A stretch of DNA of 55,592 nucleotides from a virus. The notes under the pieces are model-generated. The model saw nothing but the letters and a program-made list of their open reading frames with translations. It was not told the DNA's origin and did not search any database. The stretch covers positions 1 through 55,592 of IMG/VR virus record IMGVR_UViG_3300046690_000366; one strand, 5' to 3'. Within the stretch, counting starts at the first letter, position 1, and each line of letters starts with the position of its first letter. Positions 16,725 to 23,540 of the stretch are shown here, piece after piece. Made by a program: the position numbers and the translations under genes.

Positions 16725-16788
16725 GCTGGTGGCGTCGGTAAAAACGAGTGGTCGTTGCACCACCCGGCAAGGCAATGCCGCCACCAGC
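16725..16788 (-). ncRNA. structured element B downstream of the 16795 gene
   Basis: GCTGGTGGCG (minus 16788-16779) pairs with CGCCACCAGC (16734-16725), a 10-bp stem around 44 bases that hold a second hairpin (GTGGT/ACCAC). ATTTTAATTTC follows. The stem core resembles element A (TGCTGG-GGCG). It lies just after the stop of the 16795 gene, so it may end that transcript. No gene is seen between 16526 and 16794. Confidence 0.4.
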
Positions 16789-16794
16789 GAAAGG

Positions 16795-17016
16795 TCATTT
16801 GCCTTTAAGTTTTTCTCTGAACAAGTCGAGTGCCGATTTATAGCGGATATGGCTCCGGTGTTCCGGCAGGAACCGCTTTAAGACCAGCGGTGCGAGTGGT
16901 TTCGGGTCGTGGTCCAGCACGCCTTCCCACCCGCACAAACACTGAGCCCAACCGCAATTTGGTGCTGGGGCCAGCTTGCGCCGGCAATCGGGGCAATGGG
17001 TGTCGTTTCGTTTCAT
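16795..17016 (-). CDS. zinc-ribbon mini-protein
   Basis: 73 residues with CPDCRRKLAPAPNCGWAQCLC, a zinc ribbon-like knuckle set near the N-terminus, followed by a basic helical C-terminus. The start overlaps the previous stop by ATGA. It is the last gene before element B. The function is unknown. Confidence 0.6.
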   Translation of the reverse strand: MKRNDTHCPDCRRKLAPAPNCGWAQCLCGWEGVLDHDPKPLAPLVLKRFLPEHRSHIRYKSALDLFREKLKGK

Positions 17017-17216
17017 GGCAATTTAATGCATAAGCTTCGTTCCAACATGGCTTTGACATGTTCCTGGCGCACTTGGTGAAGTCTTTCGCGGTCCAGGTCT
17101 TCTTGTGCAGAATCGCGGTCCTCTAAATTCATTAGGGCGGAACGCAATTCGTCATCTGCCGTTTCCCACCCATCTAGAAGCCATTTCAATTCGCTCGCTA
17201 TCGCCATATAGTTCAC
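17013..17216 (-). CDS. small helical protein
   Basis: 67 residues, mostly one long acidic helix with ELRSALMNLEDRD. GTG 17216 was chosen: GGAGGTAG lies just upstream and the GTGA overlaps the ERF gene stop. It may be an ERF-associated partner, judged only from the coupling. Confidence 0.5.
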   Translation of the reverse strand: MNYMAIASELKWLLDGWETADDELRSALMNLEDRDSAQEDLDRERLHQVRQEHVKAMLERSLCIKLP

Positions 17217-17968
17217 GGCGCTACCTCCGCCTCCAAGTCCTGCTGGCGCATCTGCATCTCAAAAGCCTGGATGTCTTCTTCCATCTTGGCCATTTCCTCA
17301 GGTGACTTTGGCAGGGCGAAAACGGGCCAGTTCAGCACAGTTTGATCCGGGGTGATCCAGCCCCGTGATATAAGGAAGTGCTGGACTAAGTTTTCGTTGG
17401 ACTCTCCCGGAAGTGCTTTTAGCCGTTTTAAGGCCGCAACCCGCACCTTTGGACGGTCTGGAAGCGTCTGGCTGGCCTCAGGAGGCGTTTTGACGGGCGG
17501 GGGCTGGTTAGATGGTGGGGGTAGTTCTGCGGCTTGTCTGGGGGCATTCTTGCGCGGTTGGACACGTTCACCGTTCTCCCCGTCGGTGTCTTCCTCGGCG
17601 TACATGCCAAGGACTGATGCCCAGGCATACCGGCGCAAGTAGGTGATGATGCTGCCAGCCACCTGGGCGCGGCTTTTGCCTTTCTCGTCTCCGATAGGCA
17701 AGCCAAGGGTGCCACAATCGAGGAATTGCCCGCTTTCGTGGATTAGCCGAGTGGTCAACTGCACCTGCTCTGCTGCCGTGGTTGGGACTTGCAGCACAGC
17801 CAGTTTGTGTTTGGCCAGGACGGGCCGGGAGGTTTCGATGATGGCGCCTAGCGAGGCGTAGCGATTTCGCAAGAAGGGGTTTTGCGCATCGAATGACGCC
17901 GCTTCCATCTCGCCTTGGACGGCCACCAAGGCCGCACTGACCAGGTTGTTTCCGTTTAATTCGCTCAT
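17213..17968 (-). CDS. erf: ERF single-strand annealing recombinase
   Basis: 251 residues. The ERF family core is clear: NPFLRNRYASLGAII at about residues 30-44, RLIHESGQFLDCG near 75, and QVAGSIITYLRRYAWAS with a downstream EEDTDGE near 105-130. ERF proteins anneal complementary single strands, as in P22 recombination and circularisation. A Pro-rich linker (145-175) joins a C-terminal helical domain. It overlaps its neighbours by ATGA and GTGA, and the SF2 helicase lies in the same block, a normal recombination set. Confidence 0.85.
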   Translation of the reverse strand: MSELNGNNLVSAALVAVQGEMEAASFDAQNPFLRNRYASLGAIIETSRPVLAKHKLAVLQVPTTAAEQVQLTTRLIHESGQFLDCGTLGLPIGDEKGKSRAQVAGSIITYLRRYAWASVLGMYAEEDTDGENGERVQPRKNAPRQAAELPPPSNQPPPVKTPPEASQTLPDRPKVRVAALKRLKALPGESNENLVQHFLISRGWITPDQTVLNWPVFALPKSPEEMAKMEEDIQAFEMQMRQQDLEAEVAP

Positions 17969-18219
17969 ACCTTTAGTGCTTTAAGTGCCCGCTGAAGTGT
18001 TTTGGTTGCCTGGCCAGGGTAGCCGGCCTCAAGTTCCGCAATGGCTGACAGTATGTCGCCAATGATCTCAGTTTCCTTTGTGGGGTGAATCGGTGGTAAG
18101 CCGGCCTCCGTCATGAGCTTTGAAAGCTGTTCATGGTGGCGGGCCTTGGCTTCCACCTGTTCCCAGTATTGCCGCTCTGCTTCCTGCTCGGCGGATAGTT
18201 TGTCTTGGGGTGTGATCAT
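17965..18219 (-). CDS. small coiled-coil protein upstream of erf
   Basis: 84 residues from ATG 18219, chosen because AAAGGA sits six bases upstream. It is helical, with an acidic N-terminal half containing AEQEAERQYWEQVEAKARH. Its stop overlaps the erf start by ATGA. It may be an ERF partner; the family is not recognised. Confidence 0.5.
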   Translation of the reverse strand: MITPQDKLSAEQEAERQYWEQVEAKARHHEQLSKLMTEAGLPPIHPTKETEIIGDILSAIAELEAGYPGQATKTLQRALKALKV

Positions 18220-18229
18220 GGTGTTCCTT

Positions 18230-18463
18230 TCACGCCGCGTATTGGTCAATTACGCCTTGGTCAACGCTGGTTTTGGTTGCGTTCCAGCGGGTGACCGCTT
18301 GGTTGATATGCCGTGACGTTGTCACTGAATACCGCTTGTTGGTGCAGAGTGCGCCTTTGCCGGGGACAAACGCTGCCACGGGAGTTTTGTAGCTGTAAAG
18401 AATAGTGATACCACCATCCCGCTCGATTTCGGTTTGATTGCTGCCGACTGGATTTAGCTTCAT
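18230..18463 (-). CDS. small conserved phage protein (DUF8033-like)
   Basis: 77 residues. YSYKTPVAAFVPGKG followed by RYSVTTSRHINQ matches a short widespread phage protein family with TPVA and TtSrHIN motifs, here compared with DUF8033; the family name is from memory. ATG 18463 follows AAAGG with an 8-base spacer. The role is unknown. Confidence 0.55.
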   Translation of the reverse strand: MKLNPVGSNQTEIERDGGITILYSYKTPVAAFVPGKGALCTNKRYSVTTSRHINQAVTRWNATKTSVDQGVIDQYAA

Positions 18464-18488
18464 TTTCATTGCCTTTATGTTGATTTGT

Positions 18489-18719
18489 TTACTGTGTGGA
18501 AATTGTCGGCTTGAGGCTGCAAACGTCATACTCTTCAGGCATGGCGTTTGCATACTCGAAAGCCTCCGCTAACGTTGCCTTAGCTGCTACAGCAAAAGGA
18601 GGCTGGCGACCTGAATCGTGCCGAATGGTTGCGATTGAATAACATCCCGTCTTGCTGAAACCGAATTGGCAAGCATTAGGGCTGCTAGGATAAGAATAAC
18701 CGACTGTTTTCGTTTTCAT
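18489..18719 (-). CDS. small unknown protein
   Basis: 76 residues with a Ser/Ala-rich centre and several aromatics. The ATG overlaps the upstream stop by ATGA. No motif is recognised; the only support for coding is the coupling and codon texture. Confidence 0.5.
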   Translation of the reverse strand: MKTKTVGYSYPSSPNACQFGFSKTGCYSIATIRHDSGRQPPFAVAAKATLAEAFEYANAMPEEYDVCSLKPTISTQ

Positions 18720-18955
18720 TTGGGCGTAATTAAAGATTTGTGTAAGTCCATCAGACAGGTTTCGTAATCAATAGTTAAAGACATATCTATGCCCCAAGCG
18801 GCCGCTCTCAACTCATTAGCCAATGCCAGCTTGCCCTGGCGTAGCAGTTCTTCTATGAGCATGTCCACGGGCGCCCATTCCCAGGCGTCACCCAGGAAAT
18901 GGTCTGCGAGTTCTACGGCTTGGTTGAAACGGTGCATTGACTTGGTTATTTGCAT
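18716..18955 (-). CDS. small helical protein
   Basis: 79 residues, helical, with AVELADHFLGDAWEWAPVDML and a second amphipathic helix. The start has no clear ribosome-binding site. A 6-bp hairpin (CAGCCC/GGGCTG) lies in the gap before it at 18968-18984. The function is unknown. Confidence 0.45.
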   Translation of the reverse strand: MQITKSMHRFNQAVELADHFLGDAWEWAPVDMLIEELLRQGKLALANELRAAAWGIDMSLTIDYETCLMDLHKSLITPK

Positions 18956-18967
18956 AATTTGCGACTA

Positions 18968-18984
18968 CAGCCCACTAAGGGCTG
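18968..18984. other. short intergenic hairpin
   Basis: CAGCCC-ACTAA-GGGCTG forms a 6-bp stem with a 5-base loop between the 18995 gene and the 18716 gene. No U-run follows on the minus strand, so it is more likely a processing or stabilising hairpin than a terminator. Confidence 0.35.
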
Positions 18985-18994
18985 GTGTCGGAAA

Positions 18995-19723
18995 TCAGGC
19001 GGCTTGTTTAATCCATCCCGGAGCAGGGCATTTGCCGGCCTTGACGTGTTCTCCGCGTTCAAAGCCTCTGAAATACTCCTTTGCCGTATCAGGATCGGTC
19101 TCCTTTGACCCGCCATTGATTGCAGCCATATACCCCATTAAATAGGGCAAGAAATCGGCAGGCCGAGCGTCGTCAATGGCTTCTTGGGGAGCACCATGCA
19201 TTTTCGCCAATATCCGGGCATCGGTATTGCCAGACTCGCACCCGCGTTGAATTGCGCTGGTTATGTCCCCAGCCATGAATTCACGGGCGGAGCTGCCGAT
19301 CTTGTTTACCGGACGATCCAAGCGGGTTTCAAGTGCCTCAGAATCTAATAGGCTTTTAGCCTCAGCATAGGCTTGGCGAAAAAGCTTACGGGCATTGTTA
19401 CCGGACCAGGAGCCAAGCGGAGCGTGTGTCCCATAAGAATCGCAGCATTCCGCTAAGGCTTCATCTGACAAGTTTTCCTCCTTTTCCATGCCGCAGCATT
19501 CCAAGGCACGTCGCTTGTTTTCCTCGGATAATGAAGCTAGGTCAACTAGGCGCAATTCCACTATATATTTGGGCTGGCCTTCATTGTCCCGACCGCAAGC
19601 GTCGTCCATGTTAATCAACTCCACAATCTGGAATTGCCTATTGCCGATACCGCGGAAGTTTTTCCCTCCATAGTCCAGCATGTTAACGTCTCCCGAATAA
19701 TTCCATTTAGTTAGTGTTTTCAC
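18995..19723 (-). CDS. conserved unknown early protein
   Basis: 242 residues from GTG 19723, chosen because AAAGGA lies eight bases upstream while the longer ATG frame has no site. The N-terminal DYGGKNFRGIGNRQFQIVE beta segment and a YIVELRLVDL strand resemble a domain found in several phage early proteins of unknown role. The C-terminal half is helical and acidic. No catalytic motif is seen. Confidence 0.5.
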   Translation of the reverse strand: MKTLTKWNYSGDVNMLDYGGKNFRGIGNRQFQIVELINMDDACGRDNEGQPKYIVELRLVDLASLSEENKRRALECCGMEKEENLSDEALAECCDSYGTHAPLGSWSGNNARKLFRQAYAEAKSLLDSEALETRLDRPVNKIGSSAREFMAGDITSAIQRGCESGNTDARILAKMHGAPQEAIDDARPADFLPYLMGYMAAINGGSKETDPDTAKEYFRGFERGEHVKAGKCPAPGWIKQAA

Positions 19724-19736
19724 GTGGCTTTTCCTT

Positions 19737-20054
19737 TCAGGCTGATACGAGTTCGGCAATCTGATCGGCGCAGTCATTGGCCAACTCCGTGGAATTGCTG
19801 GTTCGGTAAAGGCTGATAACAGCCCAATGCGGATGACCGTAAGCGCCGCCTGAGAAGCTATTGTCGCCCGTTTGATAAGACCAGGACGCGTCCTTGTCTT
19901 CTGACTCTGGCGTAAAGCCGATAGTCACGGACATGCCGGGACGGTCGTCTTGCTCGTCCGCCCGATACTCGTCACCGATGTCTTTCTTGAGTGCCACAAA
20001 GAGCTTGCGCCATTCGCGCACCATTGGAGTTAATTGCTGTTCTATTGTTTTCAT
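19737..20054 (-). CDS. small acidic protein
   Basis: 105 residues from ATG 20054, preceded by AAAGG with an 8-base spacer. The N-terminal helix is followed by DKDASWSYQTGDNSFSGGAY, a Ser/Asn/Gly-rich loop, and a WAVISLYR strand. The function is not recognised. Confidence 0.5.
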   Translation of the reverse strand: MKTIEQQLTPMVREWRKLFVALKKDIGDEYRADEQDDRPGMSVTIGFTPESEDKDASWSYQTGDNSFSGGAYGHPHWAVISLYRTSNSTELANDCADQIAELVSA

Positions 20055-20077
20055 CTGCATTGCCTTTTAGTTAATGG

Positions 20078-20410
20078 TTAGACGGGCTGAGAGGGATAAT
20101 AACCTTTGTCATCGTGGTGCACCCGTTCAAGGGCGATTTGATACGAGCGATCCCCAAACTCTTCAGGGAATGCCAAGCAGGGGACAACCCAGTCGCAATC
20201 CTCTTCGTACCAACCATTAGAAACATCCCCGTACTTGCTAGTCCAGTTTCGCAAGTAGGCGGGCATTTGCTGCCGTCGCGACGGGGAAAGCCATATTCCA
20301 CCATGCCCGGGTGTCATGACTTGCCAGATACCGTCTGCAATTTCCTCAGAGCAATCAATAATGCCCCAAGGACTACGTTTACCGTCTAGTGTGTGTTCTG
20401 CTGTCTTCAT
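20078..20410 (-). CDS. DUF7007-like phage protein
   Basis: 110 residues. SPWGIIDCSEEIADGIWQV, TPGHGGIWLS and WYEEDCDWVVPCLAFPEEF follow the pattern of a small domain (DUF7007-like) widely seen in phage and plasmid early genes, often with anti-restriction or regulatory neighbours. The function of the family is unknown. AAAGG lies just before the ATG. The family name is from memory. Confidence 0.55.
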   Translation of the reverse strand: MKTAEHTLDGKRSPWGIIDCSEEIADGIWQVMTPGHGGIWLSPSRRQQMPAYLRNWTSKYGDVSNGWYEEDCDWVVPCLAFPEEFGDRSYQIALERVHHDDKGYYPSQPV

Positions 20411-20422
20411 ATTGCCTTTGAT

Positions 20423-20614
20423 TTATTGGTTTACCGTCTTTCTAACTTTGTTGATTATTTCCTCTCCCTTTTTTATATCCCTTGCAAGTTCCTCGAATCG
20501 CTCTTTTGCTCCGGGGTGTTTACCGATCTTATGCCAAAGATGCCCCGACAATTCACGCATCCAGCGATCGGACAACTCAAGGTGTTCTAACACTCTGTAA
20601 AGTTCAGTGTTCAT
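20423..20614 (-). CDS. small helical protein
   Basis: 63 residues, two helices with an Arg/Glu-rich face; the start overlaps the upstream stop by ATGA. No family is recognised. Confidence 0.5.
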   Translation of the reverse strand: MNTELYRVLEHLELSDRWMRELSGHLWHKIGKHPGAKERFEELARDIKKGEEIINKVRKTVNQ

Positions 20615-20793
20615 TGAATATCCAGCAAAAGCGTCTTAGGCTTTGAGGGGCAAGCCTGAAGATGCTTAGATTGGTTGGAATAGCGCTTCGCTACTGGCTT
20701 GTCGCAAAAGGGACAGAAGCCACGATCCAAGACGGCGCGCCACTTGTCAGCTTGCTCTTTAGTTGTCTCAACACCATGAAATGACCAGTTCAT
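20611..20793 (-). CDS. C2H2-like zinc finger protein
   Basis: 60 residues from ATG 20793. CPFCDKPVAKRYSNQSKHLQAC resembles a C2H2-type finger with CxxC and HxxxC, a shape sometimes found in phage regulators. The frame is open to 20889, but TATAGT is six bases before this ATG, so a near-leaderless start is preferred. It is the first gene of the minus-strand block. A regulatory role is plausible, not shown. Confidence 0.5.
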   Translation of the reverse strand: MNWSFHGVETTKEQADKWRAVLDRGFCPFCDKPVAKRYSNQSKHLQACPSKPKTLLLDIQ

Positions 20794-20799
20794 GCCACT

Positions 20800-20805
20800 A
20801 CTATA
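20800..20805 (-). promoter_or_regulatory. possible leaderless promoter box
   Basis: TATAGT on the minus strand (20805-20800) ends six bases before ATG 20793, the same box as at 10527-10532. The -35 region is weak. It would start the mRNA about at the ATG. Between here and 21073 there is no other gene. Confidence 0.3.
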
Positions 20806-21072
20806 TGCATACGATGTGCCACAGCAGAATTGACGTAAGTGGTTGAATATCATGTGTCTAACTATGGGACAATGTAGCGAATTACACACGAATCACGATT
20901 GACCTATTGTCTCAAGACACTAGCTTCTAACCAGTACTCGAGACTCGACTGTCCACATATAAGTCAATGGCTATTCCTGCCCACAACGGCAGAAAGCAAC
21001 ATGTTTAGTTGACGCACACACAACTTTCACCTTGCACCAATGCCACCACATACCTTCTCTTAAAGAACAAAA

Positions 21073-21393
21073 GTGCCCAAGACTCCCTGGACTAAAGAAC
21101 AAGCCCATTACTTCGCTAAGAGGTCCGTTGAGGTCCGCAAGGCTAAGGCTTTAGCCCGTGCCAATGGCGTCCAGGAAGCGAAGCAGATTGTCACACCAAG
21201 CGGACCATCCACTAACGACCTTGCCCGCGCGTCACTAGAACATCGTTTAGCACATACACAGTCTGCACGTTCCGCCCTCGTTCTGTCAGAGGCTCTCCGC
21301 AACTTGGCAGCAGCCCAACGCACTACACGCCAGTCACTTCCCAAGCCCACTACACCCACGCCGGCCTCCCCAGTAGAGCCCATAGACGACTAG
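21073..21393 (+). CDS. small basic helical protein, small-terminase-like candidate
   Basis: 106 residues from GTG 21073. The N-terminus MPKTPWTKEQAHYFAKRSVE with an Ala/Arg-rich helix looks like a DNA-binding helix-turn-helix of the kind in small terminase or regulator proteins; the C-terminus is Pro/Thr-rich. It is the first plus-strand gene after the divergent switch at 20.8-21.07 kb. The assignment is weak and rests on texture. Confidence 0.4.
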   Translation: MPKTPWTKEQAHYFAKRSVEVRKAKALARANGVQEAKQIVTPSGPSTNDLARASLEHRLAHTQSARSALVLSEALRNLAAAQRTTRQSLPKPTTPTPASPVEPIDD

Positions 21394-21451
21394 GCTTGTA
21401 TGCTCGAGTACCCTGCCTGTGGTGTAGTTAGGTGAGCTTGGCGCAGTGACA

Positions 21452-21640
21452 ATGCCACTAGAGCGTAAGCCACTGGTGTTCAACGCTATGCGTGATGGCC
21501 TACTAAAGACTACCAACATTGTGCGAAAGACTAAGGAATCTCTTTGGCGTGGGCTGGGCGCGCGCGGGCCGGGGGGAGAGGGCGCAGGAGAGAGGGCGGG
21601 TGGTGCGTTAACTCTCAATTTAGACGTACGAGATATTTAA
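21452..21640 (+). CDS. doubtful small ORF spanning the G-rich tract
   Basis: 62 residues from ATG 21452 (GTG 21446 is an alternative). The N-terminal 30 residues look like protein, but the C-terminal part is Gly/Arg/Ala low complexity encoded by a G-rich tract (21551-21600). There is no clear ribosome-binding site. The 302-base stretch 21394-21695 otherwise holds only the G-rich tract and an inverted repeat. Confidence 0.3.
   Translation: MPLERKPLVFNAMRDGLLKTTNIVRKTKESLWRGLGARGPGGEGAGERAGGALTLNLDVRDI
21551..21600 (+). other. G-rich tract with quadruplex potential
   Basis: Runs GGG-CT-GGG-7 bases-GGG-CC-GGGGGG (21551-21576) meet the usual G3+ loop 1-7 rule for a G-quadruplex, and further G runs continue to 21600. 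It is unlike the surrounding sequence and lies between the divergent transcription blocks. Confidence 0.45.
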
Positions 21641-21689
21641 TGGTTTGGTGGAAACATGTTGACATGGAACGGTGGTTACACCAAACCAT
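21640..21689 (+). promoter_or_regulatory. 11-bp inverted repeat upstream of the 21696 gene
   Basis: ATGGTTTGGTG (21640-21650) and CACCAAACCAT (21679-21689) form an 11-bp perfect inverted repeat around 28 bases, just after a TATTTA box and seven bases before ATG 21696. It can be an operator for the helix-rich protein that follows or a stem in the mRNA leader. Confidence 0.4.
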
Positions 21690-21695
21690 GGAATC

Positions 21696-22061
21696 ATGAA
21701 GTTTGTTCAAGCGGTGCTTACGGAGGGGGAGTGGAAGGCGTTTAGGGTATGGCTGATGGATAATGGGAAGACGGCTAGTGAAGCTATCAGGGAGTGGGTA
21801 GGGGAGAATTGTGGCACTCGTATGTCGCCAAAGGTGGAGTCTCCTAAGAGGCAGAAGATAGCGAAGGTAGAGGTGGAAGAGGAGTGGCCGCCGGCTGAAC
21901 CTGAAGAAGCTCCGGTTCCCAAGCCTGTCCTGACGGCGGTCACCAACCCGCTTACGTCGGGCAGACCGGTTATTACCAAGAGCACGCCAATGGTATCGGC
22001 ATACAGTTCGGTGGGTAAGCCTTCGGTGGCGGACCAGTTGATGGGGAAGGTGAAGGGATGA
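21696..22061 (+). CDS. ribbon-helix-helix-like small protein
   Basis: 121 residues. The N-terminal MKFVQAVLTEGEWKAFRVWL with TASEAIREWV has the size and layout of ribbon-helix-helix (CopG-like) regulators, followed by a Pro/Val-rich tail. ATG 21696 is preferred to the upstream ATG 21672, which lies inside the inverted repeat. If it binds the repeat it would control its own expression; this is inference. Confidence 0.45.
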   Translation: MKFVQAVLTEGEWKAFRVWLMDNGKTASEAIREWVGENCGTRMSPKVESPKRQKIAKVEVEEEWPPAEPEEAPVPKPVLTAVTNPLTSGRPVITKSTPMVSAYSSVGKPSVADQLMGKVKG

Positions 22062-22312
22062 GAAACTCTTTGGCTGGAGCACTGGTCGCCATGATTGGTA
22101 TTTGCTTGTTACAACAGGTGAGGATTTACAAGTTGGAGAGGTTGGTGGAACAGAGCATGTCCATGACGGAGCAATACCAAAAGATTGCGAGGTCAGCATT
22201 AAACGAGCTTCCACCTGTTTATATTACCAACACCTTTGGGGATCACGCTACGTCTCTGACAAATCTGATTGGTGTTACAACCAACACCGCTCACTGGAAG
22301 CGACTGCAATGA
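22058..22312 (+). CDS. small membrane protein
   Basis: 84 residues. The N-terminal segment SLAGALVAMIGICLLQQV is a clear membrane span, followed by a coiled-coil stretch and a polar tail with many Thr. The start overlaps the previous stop by ATGA. The function is unknown. Confidence 0.55.
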   Translation: MRNSLAGALVAMIGICLLQQVRIYKLERLVEQSMSMTEQYQKIARSALNELPPVYITNTFGDHATSLTNLIGVTTNTAHWKRLQ

Positions 22313-22386
22313 CCGACCTAGAGCTATGGATTGGGGCGGGGATACTGGTGGTATTGGGACTGTCGTATTTGTTTTGGGGGAGATGA
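22309..22386 (+). CDS. 25-residue membrane peptide
   Basis: MTDLELWIGAGILVV... is one hydrophobic span with a charged N-terminus, ending FWGR. Both ends overlap neighbouring frames by ATGA, which supports coding. Too short to class. Confidence 0.45.
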   Translation: MTDLELWIGAGILVVLGLSYLFWGR

Positions 22387-22536
22387 TTTTGGTGGCTGCA
22401 TGGCTAGAACGAACCCTGCTGCATGGGCATTGTCTTGGCCGCTTATGTCGCAGGCAAACGTATGTGTACCGGCTATGTCGCCACTGTTTTTACAGACTGC
22501 CCGTCGGTGATTAATGGTCGGTTAGACAAGAGTTGA
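22383..22536 (+). other. unresolved overlapping mini-ORFs
   Basis: Three short frames are possible here: 22383-22514 (43 residues, Arg/Cys/Leu-rich), one from ATG 22399 or so (36 residues) and 22423-22536 (37 residues, MGIVLAAYVAGKRM). The first is coupled by ATGA to the previous mini-ORF. Which one is translated cannot be decided from sequence alone. Confidence 0.3.
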
Positions 22537-22689
22537 TCGCCGTCCGGAGACATCCTCCGGCACTACGCCCGTCCGGGTATAATCGATTCCTTCAGTCTTC
22601 AGGGCTAACAGGACAAACCACACGATGAAGCTGAATAGTCCGCTGGACAGGATAAACCCCATCAACATTCCAAGAAGCAGGAGTTTCAT
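22522..22689 (-). CDS. small membrane protein
   Basis: 55 residues from ATG 22689: MKLLLLGMLMGFILSSG with a second hydrophobic stretch FSFIVWFVLLAL, then a charged tail. This is a single long or two short membrane spans. No ribosome-binding site is evident; a GTG at 22740 is an alternative start. The function is unknown; it converges with the plus-strand mini-ORFs. Confidence 0.45.
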   Translation of the reverse strand: MKLLLLGMLMGFILSSGLFSFIVWFVLLALKTEGIDYTRTGVVPEDVSGRRSTLV

Positions 22690-22732
22690 AAAGTGAGGCG
22701 CGGGCGGCTTAGAGCCTATCCCGTTAGTTATA

Positions 22733-23062
22733 TTAGCCACCCCGCCTCTTAAAGAGACCGCCACGCTTGTCCGCACCTCTAGGGCCGACCCCTGACTCGC
22801 GAATTTGAGGGCCGTTTAACGGACTAACCGGAGCGACCGGCTTGGCCTCGGGAGCTACCCCCGGCCATCTGGCGGCAAAATCTCCCCCGCCGTCATCGCG
22901 CAGAATTTGAGGCCGAACCGCCTGAACTTCATCGCTCGGACGGGGGATAACAGTGAAGTGAACCCCGGACATGGACTCCAGCATAGACGCCGCATACTTG
23001 GCTTCAAGTTCAGTGGGATACTCCCACGCCACCGATTTGTCCGGGTTAAGGAGTTGAAACAT
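22733..23062 (-). CDS. unknown minus-strand island protein
   Basis: 109 residues. The N-terminal MFQLLNPDKSVAWEYPTEL with AAKYAASML helix and a Pro/Gly/Arg-rich disordered C-terminus ending in KRRGG. ATG 23062 was chosen as the first ATG giving the compact domain; the ATG at 23083 is an alternative. No family is recognised. Confidence 0.45.
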   Translation of the reverse strand: MFQLLNPDKSVAWEYPTELEAKYAASMLESMSGVHFTVIPRPSDEVQAVRPQILRDDGGGDFAARWPGVAPEAKPVAPVSPLNGPQIRESGVGPRGADKRGGLFKRRGG

Positions 23063-23138
23063 CCGGGGAATTAATGAACGCACTTAGCAAACGTAAACGC
23101 CGTCGGTGCATCTCGCACCGCACTACACCCCGGAGAGA

Positions 23139-23480
23139 TTAAGGAGTCGGAGCGTCCGGAACCAGGTCGTCCACGGATTTGAGGCCAGCCGATACGGCGT
23201 TGGCCTTGGCTTCAACCGCGTCCGCTGCGGCTGAGAGTGCCGGTGAGATGGTTCCTCCGGCATCGATAAGGGCTTGCAGCTTGGCCACGGCTGCGATGAG
23301 CCCGGTGGTTTCGCCGGAGACCTTGGTGATTTCAGTATTGGCAGCGTCCAGGCTGTCAGCCACCGCGGTGAGCTTTGCTGTTAATTCTGCGTCTGTCGCC
23401 ATAATAGTGTGTAGATGACCGTCGATTATTTTGAGAGCCTCAAAAATCCCGGCTAATTCCATGCGTTCTTCGCGGCTCAT
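23139..23480 (-). CDS. coiled-coil alanine-rich protein
   Basis: 113 residues from ATG 23480, which has GGTGGA five bases upstream. The C-terminal 85 residues are Ala/Val/Asp-rich heptads (AKLTAVADSLDAANTEI), a type common among small phage proteins of unknown role. An ATG at 23402 would give only this part. It is divergent from the terminase gene. A tail or scaffold-like accessory role is possible; not shown. Confidence 0.45.
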   Translation of the reverse strand: MSREERMELAGIFEALKIIDGHLHTIMATDAELTAKLTAVADSLDAANTEITKVSGETTGLIAAVAKLQALIDAGGTISPALSAAADAVEAKANAVSAGLKSVDDLVPDAPTP

Positions 23481-23540
23481 TTGAATCCACCGTATGATTA
23501 TGGCTTGCGATGTCAACAGAATTAGAGGACAAAGAAAGAG

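Noticed and set aside
10014-23480. Integrase or excisionase suggesting a temperate phage
   Set aside because: No tyrosine or serine recombinase motif was seen in any frame; operator-like sites alone do not prove lysogeny.
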